Shown here: positions 1 through 7,778 of the stretch, piece by piece | Layout of the letters: each line of letters begins with the position of its first letter | Numbering within the stretch: position 1 is the stretch's first letter | Source of the DNA: Planctomycetota bacterium | GTDB lineage: Bacteria; Planctomycetota; B15-G4 | Assembly (NCBI GenBank): GCA_029259745.1 | Contig: JAJDEO010000017.1 | Coordinates: 1-64,000, forward strand | Direction: 5' to 3' | Length of the DNA: 64,000 nucleotides | Notes under the pieces: generated by a model | The model's input: only the letters and a program-made list of their open reading frames with translations | Databases searched by the model: none | Told to the model about the DNA's origin: nothing | Translations under genes and position numbers: made by a program

Positions 1-19
1 GCACGCCCGGCACCCCCGG

Positions 20-152
20 CGCTGGCCGCTGGCGACGTGGACGGGGTCTGCGACTTCACGCCGCCGAAGCCACCGTCCCGCGACCCCACAATCCCCAACA
101 GGCGTGCCCGAGCGACGCCGTCCTCGTCGCCAGCGTCCAGCGGACAAGCACC
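20..152 (-). repeat. Stem-loop repeat, copy 1
   Basis: Arms at 20-44 and 118-142 are inverted repeats matching at 23 of 25 positions. The interior carries GCGACTTCACG (50-60) and CGTGCCCGAGCG (103-114), and the right arm is followed by GGACAAGCACC. It aligns without gaps to copy 2, with the same 53-nt spacing between the two interior motifs. The arms differ in sequence between the copies yet remain complementary within each copy. Confidence 0.65.
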
Positions 153-193
153 TCAACGCCACCTGCGCAGCACCCTGAGATCTCCCCGCCAAC

Positions 194-212
194 CGTCCCC
201 GAGGATCAACGA
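194..212. repeat. 19-bp direct repeat, first copy (second at 465-483)
   Basis: CGTCCCCGAGGATCAACGA occurs identically at 194-212 and 465-483. It belongs to the same degenerate repeat stretch. Confidence 0.7.
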
Positions 213-294
213 GCCGTCACGTGTTCTCACTGACGCAGAAGGGCGTGCCCGAGGAACATCGTTCCTGTCACCCGATGAGGGCGGACAAGAACAC
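194..294 (-). repeat. Stem-loop repeat, copy 3 (degenerate)
   Basis: This copy keeps the CGTGCCCGAG motif (244-253) and the following GGACAAG..CACC motif (282-294) at the spacing seen in copies 1 and 2. The left half is shortened by roughly 16 nt and no longer pairs with the right half, so it looks like a decayed copy. It overlaps the 19-bp repeat at 194-212. Confidence 0.45.
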
Positions 295-464
295 CGGAGC
301 ATCTCCCGTACGCCGCGCTCCGCCTGAGCTCCGCAAGGGCTCCACTCCGCACGGCTGCCCGACGAGTAACGACGCGTCAGGCCGCGCTCGCCAGCCCCAA
401 ACCGCCCGCCGACTCACCAACCACGGAAGAGCCACCTGCAAAGCCGGTCAGCCTCGCACTCCGA

Positions 465-483
465 CGTCCCCGAGGATCAACGA
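465..483. repeat. 19-bp direct repeat, second copy (first at 194-212)
   Basis: Exact second copy of the 19-bp sequence at 194-212. Its surroundings differ from those of the first copy, so the shared part is limited to the core. Confidence 0.7.
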
Positions 484-586
484 CCCCGCGTGCCCTCCAG
501 GCCCTACCGACCGAACCTCCGACCCGAGCACCACTCTCCACAACTCCCCCGTTCGGTGGTGCCCACTCAAGACTCGCAACATCCGA

Positions 587-718
587 GCCGAGGTCGATCG
601 ACGGGGACGGCGGCAGCGACTTCACGGCGCTCTCACCGACGCCACGCGATCCCACCGTCGCCAAGAGCCGTGCCCGAGCGTCGACGTCCCCGTCGATCGA
701 CCTCGGCGGACAAGCACC
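587..718 (-). repeat. Stem-loop repeat, copy 2 (perfect 23-bp arms)
   Basis: Arms at 587-609 and 685-707 form a perfect 23-bp inverted repeat around a 75-nt interior. The interior motifs GCGACTTCACG (616-626) and CGTGCCCGAGCG (669-680) match copy 1. The flank GGACAAGCACC (708-718) is also shared. The copy lies 30-160 nt downstream of the rlmB stop, so it would fall in that gene's 3' untranslated region if transcribed from the minus strand. Confidence 0.7.
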
Positions 719-749
719 AAGCACCAAGCACACCAAGCACCCGCAGCCC

Positions 750-1550
750 CTACCCCCGCAGCGTCGTCAACAACACCGAAGCCGCCACCGACACATTCAA
801 TGTCCCCACCCCACCCGACGCGACAATCCGACACTCGTCATCACAGTGCTTCCGCGTCAGCCGTCGCAGCCCCTTCTCTTCACTGCCGACCACCACCAAC
901 CAGTGCCGATCGCGCGCCACCTGCCGAACGTCCTGCTCGGCATGCTCCGTCGCGCCCAGCACCCAGACGCCGGCTTCCTTCGCGGCCTCGAGGGCACGCG
1001 CAAGGTTCGTGATCGTCGTGAACGGAACATGGTCGAAGCCACCTGACGCCGTGTCGACGGCCACGGCGGTGATCGGTGCGGACTGATGCTCCGTCACGAC
1101 GACGCCGGCCGCGCCGAAGAAGGCTGCCGAACGGAACGTGGCCCCGAGGTTGCGCGGGTCCTGGATCCCGTCGAGGGCGAGCCAGAGCTTGTAGTCGTCG
1201 CCCTGCGTGGCCGGCGCGAAGAGTTCTTTGATGTTGATGCCGCGCGGCGCGCGGACGAGGGCCTCGGCCCCACCGCGTCGACCGTCCTTGCCTTCCGCGC
1301 CACTGCGCTCGGGCGGTCGCACCGTCGACACCTTGACCCCATGCCCCTGTGCGATCTCGGCGACACGTCCCCAGGCGTCAGCGGCCCCCTGGGGAGGCAA
1401 ACGCACCTCCATCACGTCGCGTGGGCGGGTCTCGAAGGCCGCCAAGACACTGTGCGGGTTGCGCAGCGCGAGCGTCTCGTCGTCGTCTCGACGTCGGCGG
1501 GATCCTCCGCGACCAGAGCCTTGCGGCCCCCTTCCTCGCGGGCCGTTCAT
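750..1550 (-). CDS. rlmB: TrmH/RlmB-family 23S rRNA ribose methyltransferase
   Basis: The product is a 266-residue SPOUT-class 2'-O-methyltransferase. The three family motifs are visible: LALDGIQDPRNLGATFR near residue 117, VVGSEEKGLRR near 217, and LNVSVAAS near 251, which build the knotted SAM site. Residues 20-100 fit the small L30e-like substrate-binding domain. In well-studied members the target is a conserved guanosine of 23S rRNA; the exact nucleotide here is inferred. The ATG at 1550 overlaps the gltX stop as ATGA, so translation is probably coupled. A longer upstream frame inside gltX is rejected because its sequence is low-complexity and does not match the family. Confidence 0.88.
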   Translation of the reverse strand: MNGPRGRGPQGSGRGGSRRRRDDDETLALRNPHSVLAAFETRPRDVMEVRLPPQGAADAWGRVAEIAQGHGVKVSTVRPPERSGAEGKDGRRGGAEALVRAPRGINIKELFAPATQGDDYKLWLALDGIQDPRNLGATFRSAAFFGAAGVVVTEHQSAPITAVAVDTASGGFDHVPFTTITNLARALEAAKEAGVWVLGATEHAEQDVRQVARDRHWLVVVGSEEKGLRRLTRKHCDDECRIVASGGVGTLNVSVAASVLLTTLRG

Positions 1551-3022
1551 GCCGTGGCCGCCAGCTGCTCGACGAGCGCCAGCGTGCGACGCGCCGATTC
1601 CTCGGCACCCACGGCGTCGACCGAAGGCAACAACGGTGGGCTTGCCATCGCACCCGTGATCGCAATCCGCAGCCCCATGAAGAGCGCGCCCACCTTGAAC
1701 TCGTGGCGATCGGCGATGGCCCGCAACGCGGCCTCCTGTTCGTCGTGCGACTTGCCCGCCATCGACGTGAGCACCTCGGCCGCTTCGCGAAGCCCCGTCG
1801 CCAACAACGCCGGCTCGACCTTCTTCGTCTTCTTGCGCAGGCCCTCCATGTCGGGCTCGACCGTCTCGCGGATGTAGCGCGATTGGTCGAGGAACTCGGA
1901 GAGTCGCTTCAAGCGCTCCTGGAAGAGCGGCAGCACACCGAGCACTTCGTCGCGCGTCCACCCCTCGGCAAACCCGCCGTTGGTCAGGCGGGACGCGAGC
2001 TCATCGGGTGAGAGTTCACGGATCTTCTCGCCGTTGACCCACTCGAGCTTCGTCATGTCGAAGACAGGCCCACCCGTCGAGATCGCATGCGGGTCGAACT
2101 CCGCCACGAACTCTTCGGTGGTGAAGAGTTCGCGATCCTCGTTCGGGCGCCAGCCCTGCAGCGCGAGGAAGTTGAGCATCGCCTCGGGCAGGAAGCCTTC
2201 GTCGCGGTACCAGAGGATCGACGTCGGGTTCTTGCGCTTCGAGATCTTCGACTTGTCGGCGTTGCGCAGCAGCGGCACGTGGGCGTAAGTCGGCGCACTC
2301 CACTCGAAAGCGTCGTAGAGCATGACGTGCTTCGGCACCGACGGGATCCACTCCTCGGCGCGCATGATGATCGTCACGCCCATCAGATGGTCGTCGACGA
2401 CGTTCGCCAGGTGATACGTCGGCATCCCGTCAGTTTTCAGGAGGACCTGATCGTCGACCTCGCGGTTCTGGATCTCGATCTCACCGCGCAGCAGGTCGGT
2501 GAACCTCGTGACACCCGACTTGTCGACGGCCAGGCGCACGACGTGGGGCTCGCCGTCTGCGGCGCGTGAGGCCGACTCGTGTGCCGTCAGCGAGCGACAC
2601 AGGCCGTCGTAGCCCATCTGACCCTTGGCTGCCTTCTGCGCCGCCCGCATCTCGGCGAGCCGCTCGGACGTGCAGAAGCAGCGATACGCGGCCCCCTTCT
2701 CGATGAGCTGCCCGCAGTGATCGGCGTAGATCTCGCCGCGTTCGCTCTGGCGGTACGGACCGTAGTCGCCGCCAGCGCGCGGGCTCTCGTCAGCCTCGAT
2801 CCCGAGCCACGCGAGGGCGTCGATGATGGCGCCCTCGTGCTCGGAACGACTGCGTGCCTGATCGGTGTCCTCGATGCGCAGGATGAACCGGCCACCGGTG
2901 CGCTTCGCGAGCGCCCAGTTGAAGAGCGCGACGTAGCCCGTACCGACGTGCGGATCGCCCGTGGGCGAGGGCGCAACGCGCGTGACTGCTGGCGTCGTCG
3001 TGAGACCTTCGAGTCGTGCCAT
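1547..3022 (-). CDS. gltX: Glutamyl-tRNA synthetase
   Basis: A class I aminoacyl-tRNA synthetase of 491 residues, the usual length, that charges tRNA-Glu in the cytoplasm. The N-terminal PSPTGDPHVGT (residues 18-28) is the HIGH-type motif and ADKSKISKR (near residue 258) is the KMSKS-type loop. FILRIEDTDQARS, typical of the Glu/Gln enzymes, is present near residue 47. Its product feeds both translation and the tRNA-dependent heme pathway encoded at 44384-52904. The start overlaps the stop of the upstream RCK gene by one base (TGATG), and the stop overlaps rlmB, so the three genes form one transcription unit. GlnRS is excluded because HVGT and the overall pattern follow the bacterial GluRS type. 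Confidence 0.95.
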   Translation of the reverse strand: MARLEGLTTTPAVTRVAPSPTGDPHVGTGYVALFNWALAKRTGGRFILRIEDTDQARSRSEHEGAIIDALAWLGIEADESPRAGGDYGPYRQSERGEIYADHCGQLIEKGAAYRCFCTSERLAEMRAAQKAAKGQMGYDGLCRSLTAHESASRAADGEPHVVRLAVDKSGVTRFTDLLRGEIEIQNREVDDQVLLKTDGMPTYHLANVVDDHLMGVTIIMRAEEWIPSVPKHVMLYDAFEWSAPTYAHVPLLRNADKSKISKRKNPTSILWYRDEGFLPEAMLNFLALQGWRPNEDRELFTTEEFVAEFDPHAISTGGPVFDMTKLEWVNGEKIRELSPDELASRLTNGGFAEGWTRDEVLGVLPLFQERLKRLSEFLDQSRYIRETVEPDMEGLRKKTKKVEPALLATGLREAAEVLTSMAGKSHDEQEAALRAIADRHEFKVGALFMGLRIAITGAMASPPLLPSVDAVGAEESARRTLALVEQLAATA

Positions 3023-3741
3023 CAGTCGATCAATCCGCGGCCGATGTCATGAAGCTGCTTGAGACTGTCGAGCCGGCCCATGCACACCATGACGTCACCG
3101 GCCTCGAACGGCCGCGCCGGGTCGGGGTTGAAGCGCGTGCTGTCGCCCTCCTTGCGCATCGCGATGACGATCGTGTCGTAGCGCGCGCGTACATCGGCGT
3201 CGCGCAGCGACTTCCCGACGAGTTCGGAGCCCGGTTCGATCGTGATCTCGCGCACGCGCACCTCCGACCCTGCGTCGGTGTCACGCGCAAAGATGCGCAT
3301 CAGGTCGAGCACGGCCGGCCGCGCAAACTCCGCGCCGATCCGCTTGCCGCTCTCCTCGAACGGGTTCACGACACGGTCGGCGCCAGCGCGCATGAACTTC
3401 GCCTTCGCGTGCTCGGACGAATGACGCGCGATGATGAAGACGTCGGGGTTGAGCTCGCGCGCCGTCATCGTGGCGAAGAGCGCGTCACTCTCGACCGGCA
3501 TGAGGAAGATCACGCCGCGCGCACGTTCGATCCCGGCCTCCTGGAGCGCCTCGGGGACGAGTGCATCACCGACGATCGAGATGTGACCATCGGACTTGGC
3601 AGCACCCACGCGTTCGGACGAGCGGTCCATGACGACGACGGGAACGGACTCGGCGGCAAGGTCGCTCGCTACGAGCTGCCCCGTGACGCCATATCCACAG
3701 ACGACCACGTGGTCATGGCAGCTGAAAAGGTCGTTGGACAT
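3022..3741 (-). CDS. TrkA/RCK-type regulator of potassium transport
   Basis: The 239-residue protein has an N-terminal Rossmann RCK domain with VCGYGVTGQL (residues 12-21) and an acidic end of the second strand (VVVMDRSS), features that bind NAD(H) or a nucleotide. The C-terminal part (about residues 155-239), with ITIEPGSELVGKSLRDADVR, is a TrkA-C/RCK-C domain. There are no membrane segments, so it is either a cytoplasmic subunit of a K+ transporter or a channel regulator whose pore is encoded elsewhere. ATG 3741 is chosen because family similarity begins there; the same frame continues upstream only as antisense to the next gene. Confidence 0.85.
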   Translation of the reverse strand: MSNDLFSCHDHVVVCGYGVTGQLVASDLAAESVPVVVMDRSSERVGAAKSDGHISIVGDALVPEALQEAGIERARGVIFLMPVESDALFATMTARELNPDVFIIARHSSEHAKAKFMRAGADRVVNPFEESGKRIGAEFARPAVLDLMRIFARDTDAGSEVRVREITIEPGSELVGKSLRDADVRARYDTIVIAMRKEGDSTRFNPDPARPFEAGDVMVCMGRLDSLKQLHDIGRGLID

Positions 3742-3838
3742 CGCGAGACTCGAGCGGGTTGACGCAGCGCGTCGGTGGTTCGTGGGAGCGGTTTGTACCA
3801 CGTTCGGCGCGCCCTTCGCCGACGCGATCGTCGGGAGG

Positions 3839-6421
3839 TCAGCGGGCGAGCAGCCGGATGTTCGAGAACTTGGAGACCCCCGTCGAGGCAAGGATGCCGA
3901 TGTCGCCAGCGAGAGCCGGGATCGGGTATTCGAGCGACTCGCGGTGGCGCTTGTCGACGATCGGCCGCAGGCGCTCCCCGTTGATGAAATAGGACACCCG
4001 CGTCCCGCGCACGTCGATCCGTACGTTGACCCCCTCGCGCGCGTCGTACGTGACCTTGTGTGACCCGTCACCCCGCACGATGAAGTCGCCCTTGAACGTG
4101 TAGATGCCGACATTGTTGATCTCGTCGCCACTCCGGCGCAGGACGAGCACCTCGAAGTCATCGGGTCCCTTGCCTCCGAAGCACAGGCCCACGATCTGCC
4201 AGTCTTCGTTCATCGTGATGTCGGCTTCCAACGACCAGTCGCCGTCGACCTGACGATCCACGAAGAGCGTGCGGTAGACCGACACGTCGCCGGACGACCC
4301 GCTCTCGAGCCCTTCCATGCGATCCGAGTTGGCTCGCAGCTCGCCGTCGCGGACATAGAAGCCCTCTCCGCCGCCCTGCGCGTACCAGCCGTCGAGGTCG
4401 AAGCCGTTGAAGAGGCGCTGCCAGATGTCGATGCTCATGCCGGTCTCGCGCGTGAGCCGGTCGACGAGCAGTCGCGCCGAGCGCGCGTACGGATCGCGGA
4501 TCAGCGCCTCACGCCCCCAGTAGAGCGCCATGCGCGTGAGACCTTCCTTGTCGTAGCGCTGGGCGAGCGACGCCATGCCACCGATGAACGAGCGATCGGC
4601 ATCGACGTAGAGTTCGTCGTTCTCATCGAGCTTCACGACGGACGCCATCGCCTTGGCGTAGCGCTTGTCCTCGGATTCGGTGCGATCGAGAAAGCGTCGG
4701 TAGTGGATCAGGGCGCGGTCCGTCTCGTCGAGCGCTTCGGCGGCCTGGGCCATGCCGTGGAGGCTGTCGAGATCCTCGGGGTCGATGTCGAGGCAGCGCT
4801 GATAGAAGCGCTTGGCCGTGCCGTAGTCCTTCTTCAGCAGCGCGAGGCGTGCCTTGCCGCGGTACTCGTCGAGGCGCTTGTTCTCCGACTTCAACGAGGC
4901 GTCGAGGTCGAGGATCCACTGCTTCCACTTGGCCTCGAACTCGTCGAAGTTCGTGAAGCCCGGAACCTCGTGGTCCTCCATGAAGAACTTGGTGAAGTGC
5001 TCCACCATGTCCCCCGGCGCACCCTTCTTGAACTCGTACATGTACTCGCGCTGACGATCGCGAAACGCGTACTCGCCCTGCTCGTCGACAAACATGCGCA
5101 AGAAGTACATCACGCCCCAGCGATACTTGTAGTACTCGGGTTCGTTGGCGAAGGCCGACTTCCCGCCCGTGATCTCCCGCAACGAAAGGGCCGAGCCGCT
5201 CTCGAGGTCCGTGACGAGCGCGTTGAGGTAGCCCGAGACCGGAAGGTCGCGGCGGATCGTGCCGTTCGAGAGCAGCTCGATGCCCTCGTGCAGACAGGCC
5301 ATGCCCTCGTTCATGAACGACGGCGTCGAGCCGACCGCTGCGTTCATGAACTGGTGGCTGATCTCGTGGAACAGCGTGCGGTAGGTCTCGCGGTAGCTGC
5401 CCGTGCCACCGCCGTGGTCGTAGGTCAAGATCGACGAGCCCGTGAAGACGCCGCCGCTCCACTCGGGCGCCGAGGACCGCTTCAGGTAGGCCTCGCGTGT
5501 GGAGTAGACGTCGATCGCGAGCGGCGGGATCGTGACGTTGCGAAGGCTCGGGTCGACGTTCTTGATCGGCGGATCTGGAACGATGCCCCAGACCTCACGG
5601 AAGAACTTGTGAACCTGTTCGCAGGCCAGCGACGCACCGGAACCGAGCCGGTAGCCGGCGTCGGTCTTGATGCGATAGTGCGGCGTCTCCCACTTTGCGC
5701 CCTTGCTCCACGACCCATGCTTCTTGTCGAAGGCCGCGATCCACTCCTCGTCCTTGCCGCCCGACGAAAAGCGCGCGTCGAGACTCGAGATCGCGACGTC
5801 GTCACCGCCTTCGCGCAGGATTCGGTCGATCGCCGTCGTGACGCGGTTGTCGGCCTCCGAGCCAGGACGCACCAGCGTCGAACGCCGTTGCCACGCGGCG
5901 AGCGCATTGCTGTAGAGCTCGTTGTCGAGGTAGAGCTGGCCGAGTTCCTCCTGGGCCGCGGCGTACTCGTCGAGCACACCCTGCCCCTCGCCTTTGAACG
6001 GGTCGATCTTCGCGACCCGCGCCTCGGATGCCGCGAGCAGCTTGGCAGCCGTACGATCCTCGAGCGCGACGAGATCGGCGAGCGCGTCTTCGAGCAACAT
6101 CCGCGCCCAGAGCTCACCGTCGACATCATCACGAGCCTCGTACACGTCGGCGAGCCCGGACAGCGCCGCAACCGACACGCGGTCGAGCTCGAGCACCGCC
6201 ATCCACGCCGCTTCGGCGGCGTCGTAGTCCTTCTTGCGCAACGCCTTCTTGGCCGCGTCGGTGTTCTCCTTCACGAAGCGCTCGCGGCCGCCTGACGGAG
6301 GCGCCACCCACGGCCCCTTCGCGACTACGGCGGCATCGACCACGACGTCATCCGACGACGAGGTGAGTGCCACGGCCATGACGACTGAGAGGATGGACAG
6401 CAGGCAGCGCCCGGCGTTCAT
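3839..6421 (-). CDS. Secreted TPR/HExxH peptidase-like protein with C-terminal DUF1080 domain
   Basis: An 860-residue exported protein. A signal peptide (residues 1-25, MNAGRCLLSILSVVMA) is followed by TPR-like repeats (about 45-230). The centre has a HEISH zinc-peptidase motif (about 350-354), with the downstream acidic partner in NEGMACLHEG (about 374-383). More TPR-like repeats follow (about 545-640). The end, from LFNGFDLDGW (about 669) to 860, matches DUF1080 (3-keto-disaccharide hydrolase-like, a concanavalin-type fold common in planctomycetes). AGGAG lies just before ATG 6421, supporting that start. I infer an extracellular or periplasmic hydrolase acting on a glycan or glycoprotein. 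The substrate is unknown, and the fused arrangement may be lineage-specific. Confidence 0.72.
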   Translation of the reverse strand: MNAGRCLLSILSVVMAVALTSSSDDVVVDAAVVAKGPWVAPPSGGRERFVKENTDAAKKALRKKDYDAAEAAWMAVLELDRVSVAALSGLADVYEARDDVDGELWARMLLEDALADLVALEDRTAAKLLAASEARVAKIDPFKGEGQGVLDEYAAAQEELGQLYLDNELYSNALAAWQRRSTLVRPGSEADNRVTTAIDRILREGGDDVAISSLDARFSSGGKDEEWIAAFDKKHGSWSKGAKWETPHYRIKTDAGYRLGSGASLACEQVHKFFREVWGIVPDPPIKNVDPSLRNVTIPPLAIDVYSTREAYLKRSSAPEWSGGVFTGSSILTYDHGGGTGSYRETYRTLFHEISHQFMNAAVGSTPSFMNEGMACLHEGIELLSNGTIRRDLPVSGYLNALVTDLESGSALSLREITGGKSAFANEPEYYKYRWGVMYFLRMFVDEQGEYAFRDRQREYMYEFKKGAPGDMVEHFTKFFMEDHEVPGFTNFDEFEAKWKQWILDLDASLKSENKRLDEYRGKARLALLKKDYGTAKRFYQRCLDIDPEDLDSLHGMAQAAEALDETDRALIHYRRFLDRTESEDKRYAKAMASVVKLDENDELYVDADRSFIGGMASLAQRYDKEGLTRMALYWGREALIRDPYARSARLLVDRLTRETGMSIDIWQRLFNGFDLDGWYAQGGGEGFYVRDGELRANSDRMEGLESGSSGDVSVYRTLFVDRQVDGDWSLEADITMNEDWQIVGLCFGGKGPDDFEVLVLRRSGDEINNVGIYTFKGDFIVRGDGSHKVTYDAREGVNVRIDVRGTRVSYFINGERLRPIVDKRHRESLEYPIPALAGDIGILASTGVSKFSNIRLLAR

Positions 6422-6710
6422 CGCGATCTCCTGGTGGGGCGTATGACGAGTGAGCGCGCATTGTCCGATGACATCGGCGCCGCGAGCAAGCCGGCTCGGA
6501 AACGCGTCGCGCTCATCCGGCACATCTTAGCCCGGATCATTCACGGACTCGCAGCGCGTGAAGAAAGTCCCCCTGTGCCCCGCGGCACTTCTTCGATTCA
6601 GGCCGAGGCCGCAAGACGGCGCGTCGGGGTTCGGCAGCGAAGACCTCGGCCGCACGAGCGTCATGGCCCACGAATGGACACGTGCCACGAGCAGCCGGCG
6701 CGGGCTCGCG

Positions 6711-7769
6711 TCACTGGGTTCGGACCGGCCCGAGGCCGTCGGAGTGGGCCCGCAGGTCGAGCGGCCACGGCGAGGCGATCCGCATCTCGCCGCGGGACGG
6801 ATGCTCGAACTCGAGCGCGTGGCTGTGCAACGCCTGGCGCCGGATGCCGAGCACCTTCCAATCGTCCTCGGTGCACTTCTCGTTCGTGTAGCGCAGGAAG
6901 ATCTCGGGATCGTGCGCGTAGAGCTTGTCGCCGACGACGGGATGGCCGATTGCCGCCATGTGGACGCGGATCTGGTGGTGGCGCCCCGTCAGCAGGTGGA
7001 TGTGCAGCTTCGTCTTGCCTGCGAAGCGCTCGACGACCCTCCACTTCGTCTGGGACGCCTGACCGATGTCAAAGCGGATGGCTCGCATGTTCCGCACGAT
7101 CCCGGTCGCGGTCGGTCCGATCGGCAGGTCGACAAGGCCTTCGTCCTCGCGCACCTCTCCGTGGACGAGCACGAGGTACTCCTTCTTCACCGTGCGCTCG
7201 GCGAACTGCTGCTGGACGAACGTCAGCGCGCGCCGGTTCTTCGCGACCAGCAACACGCCGCTCGTCTCCACATCGAGTCGATGACAGAGCTTCGGAACGA
7301 GGTCCTCGAGCGGATCGTCGAAGTTGCGGTACTGGCGGTGCAGCTCCGTGATCACCGTGAAGTGCAGCAGCCGACCCGCGGGGTGAACCGGAATGTTCGG
7401 CGGCTTGTCGATCGCGATGAGGTCGTCGTCCTCGAACAGCCGGACCAGATTCTGACCTGCGCGTTCGGCCTCGAGGCGCACCGAGTCGCGCTTGGGACGT
7501 GGCAGGCGCACCTTCACGATCTCGCCGACCTGCAGGCGCCGCGAGTTGCGCGCCGAGCGGCCTTCGAGCTCGACCAGGTTCTCGGCGATCAGCCGCCGGA
7601 TCGACGTGCGCGAACGCCACGAGAAACGCTTCGCGAGAAACTGATCGAGGCGCAGTCCTTCCTCGCCGTCCGCGACGCGATAGCGATAAGCCTCGCGATC
7701 CCCGTCAAGGAACCGGATGTCGAAGTCGTCGCCGCGCTTGGCACGCTCGCGCTTGCGCTGCTTGGCCAT
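6711..7769 (-). CDS. RluA-family 23S rRNA pseudouridine synthase
   Basis: The 352-residue protein has an S4 RNA-binding domain (about residues 35-95, LRLDQFLAKRF) and a catalytic domain whose HRLDVETSGVLL motif (near residue 161) carries the conserved aspartate of RluA/RluC/RluD enzymes. GRHHQIRVHMAAIGHPVVGD is the second conserved block. It isomerises uridines in RNA, most likely large-subunit rRNA; the exact positions cannot be assigned. A basic N-terminus (MAKQRKRERAKR) fits RNA binding. It follows the secreted-protein gene upstream with a 9-nt gap, probably co-transcribed with it. Confidence 0.88.
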   Translation of the reverse strand: MAKQRKRERAKRGDDFDIRFLDGDREAYRYRVADGEEGLRLDQFLAKRFSWRSRTSIRRLIAENLVELEGRSARNSRRLQVGEIVKVRLPRPKRDSVRLEAERAGQNLVRLFEDDDLIAIDKPPNIPVHPAGRLLHFTVITELHRQYRNFDDPLEDLVPKLCHRLDVETSGVLLVAKNRRALTFVQQQFAERTVKKEYLVLVHGEVREDEGLVDLPIGPTATGIVRNMRAIRFDIGQASQTKWRVVERFAGKTKLHIHLLTGRHHQIRVHMAAIGHPVVGDKLYAHDPEIFLRYTNEKCTEDDWKVLGIRRQALHSHALEFEHPSRGEMRIASPWPLDLRAHSDGLGPVRTQ

Positions 7770-7778
7770 CGAACTCGC

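Larger units (their letters stand above)
1..749. other. Non-genic stretch holding degenerate stem-loop repeats
   Basis: No convincing gene lies between the window start and the rlmB stop at 750. Several Pro/Arg-rich open frames exist on both strands but lack start signals and family resemblance. The stretch is built from related pieces: three copies of a repeat core (20-152, about 194-294 and 587-718), two of which fold into long hairpins, and an exact 19-bp direct repeat at 194-212 and 465-483. A short AAGCACC-type tandem repeat at 709-741 leads to the rlmB stop. The window begins close to the first copy, so the array may continue upstream. Whether it is transcribed cannot be told from the sequence. 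Confidence 0.6.

Noticed and set aside
377..736. 119-codon minus-strand frame in the repeat array
   Set aside because: It has no ribosome-binding site or recognised domain. Its partial resemblance between copies is reported as a finding, not as a gene.
6601..6651. Inverted repeat GGCCGAGG/CCTCGGCC upstream of the peptidase-like gene
   Set aside because: Only 8 bp with a 35-nt loop, which is expected by chance in sequence of this composition.
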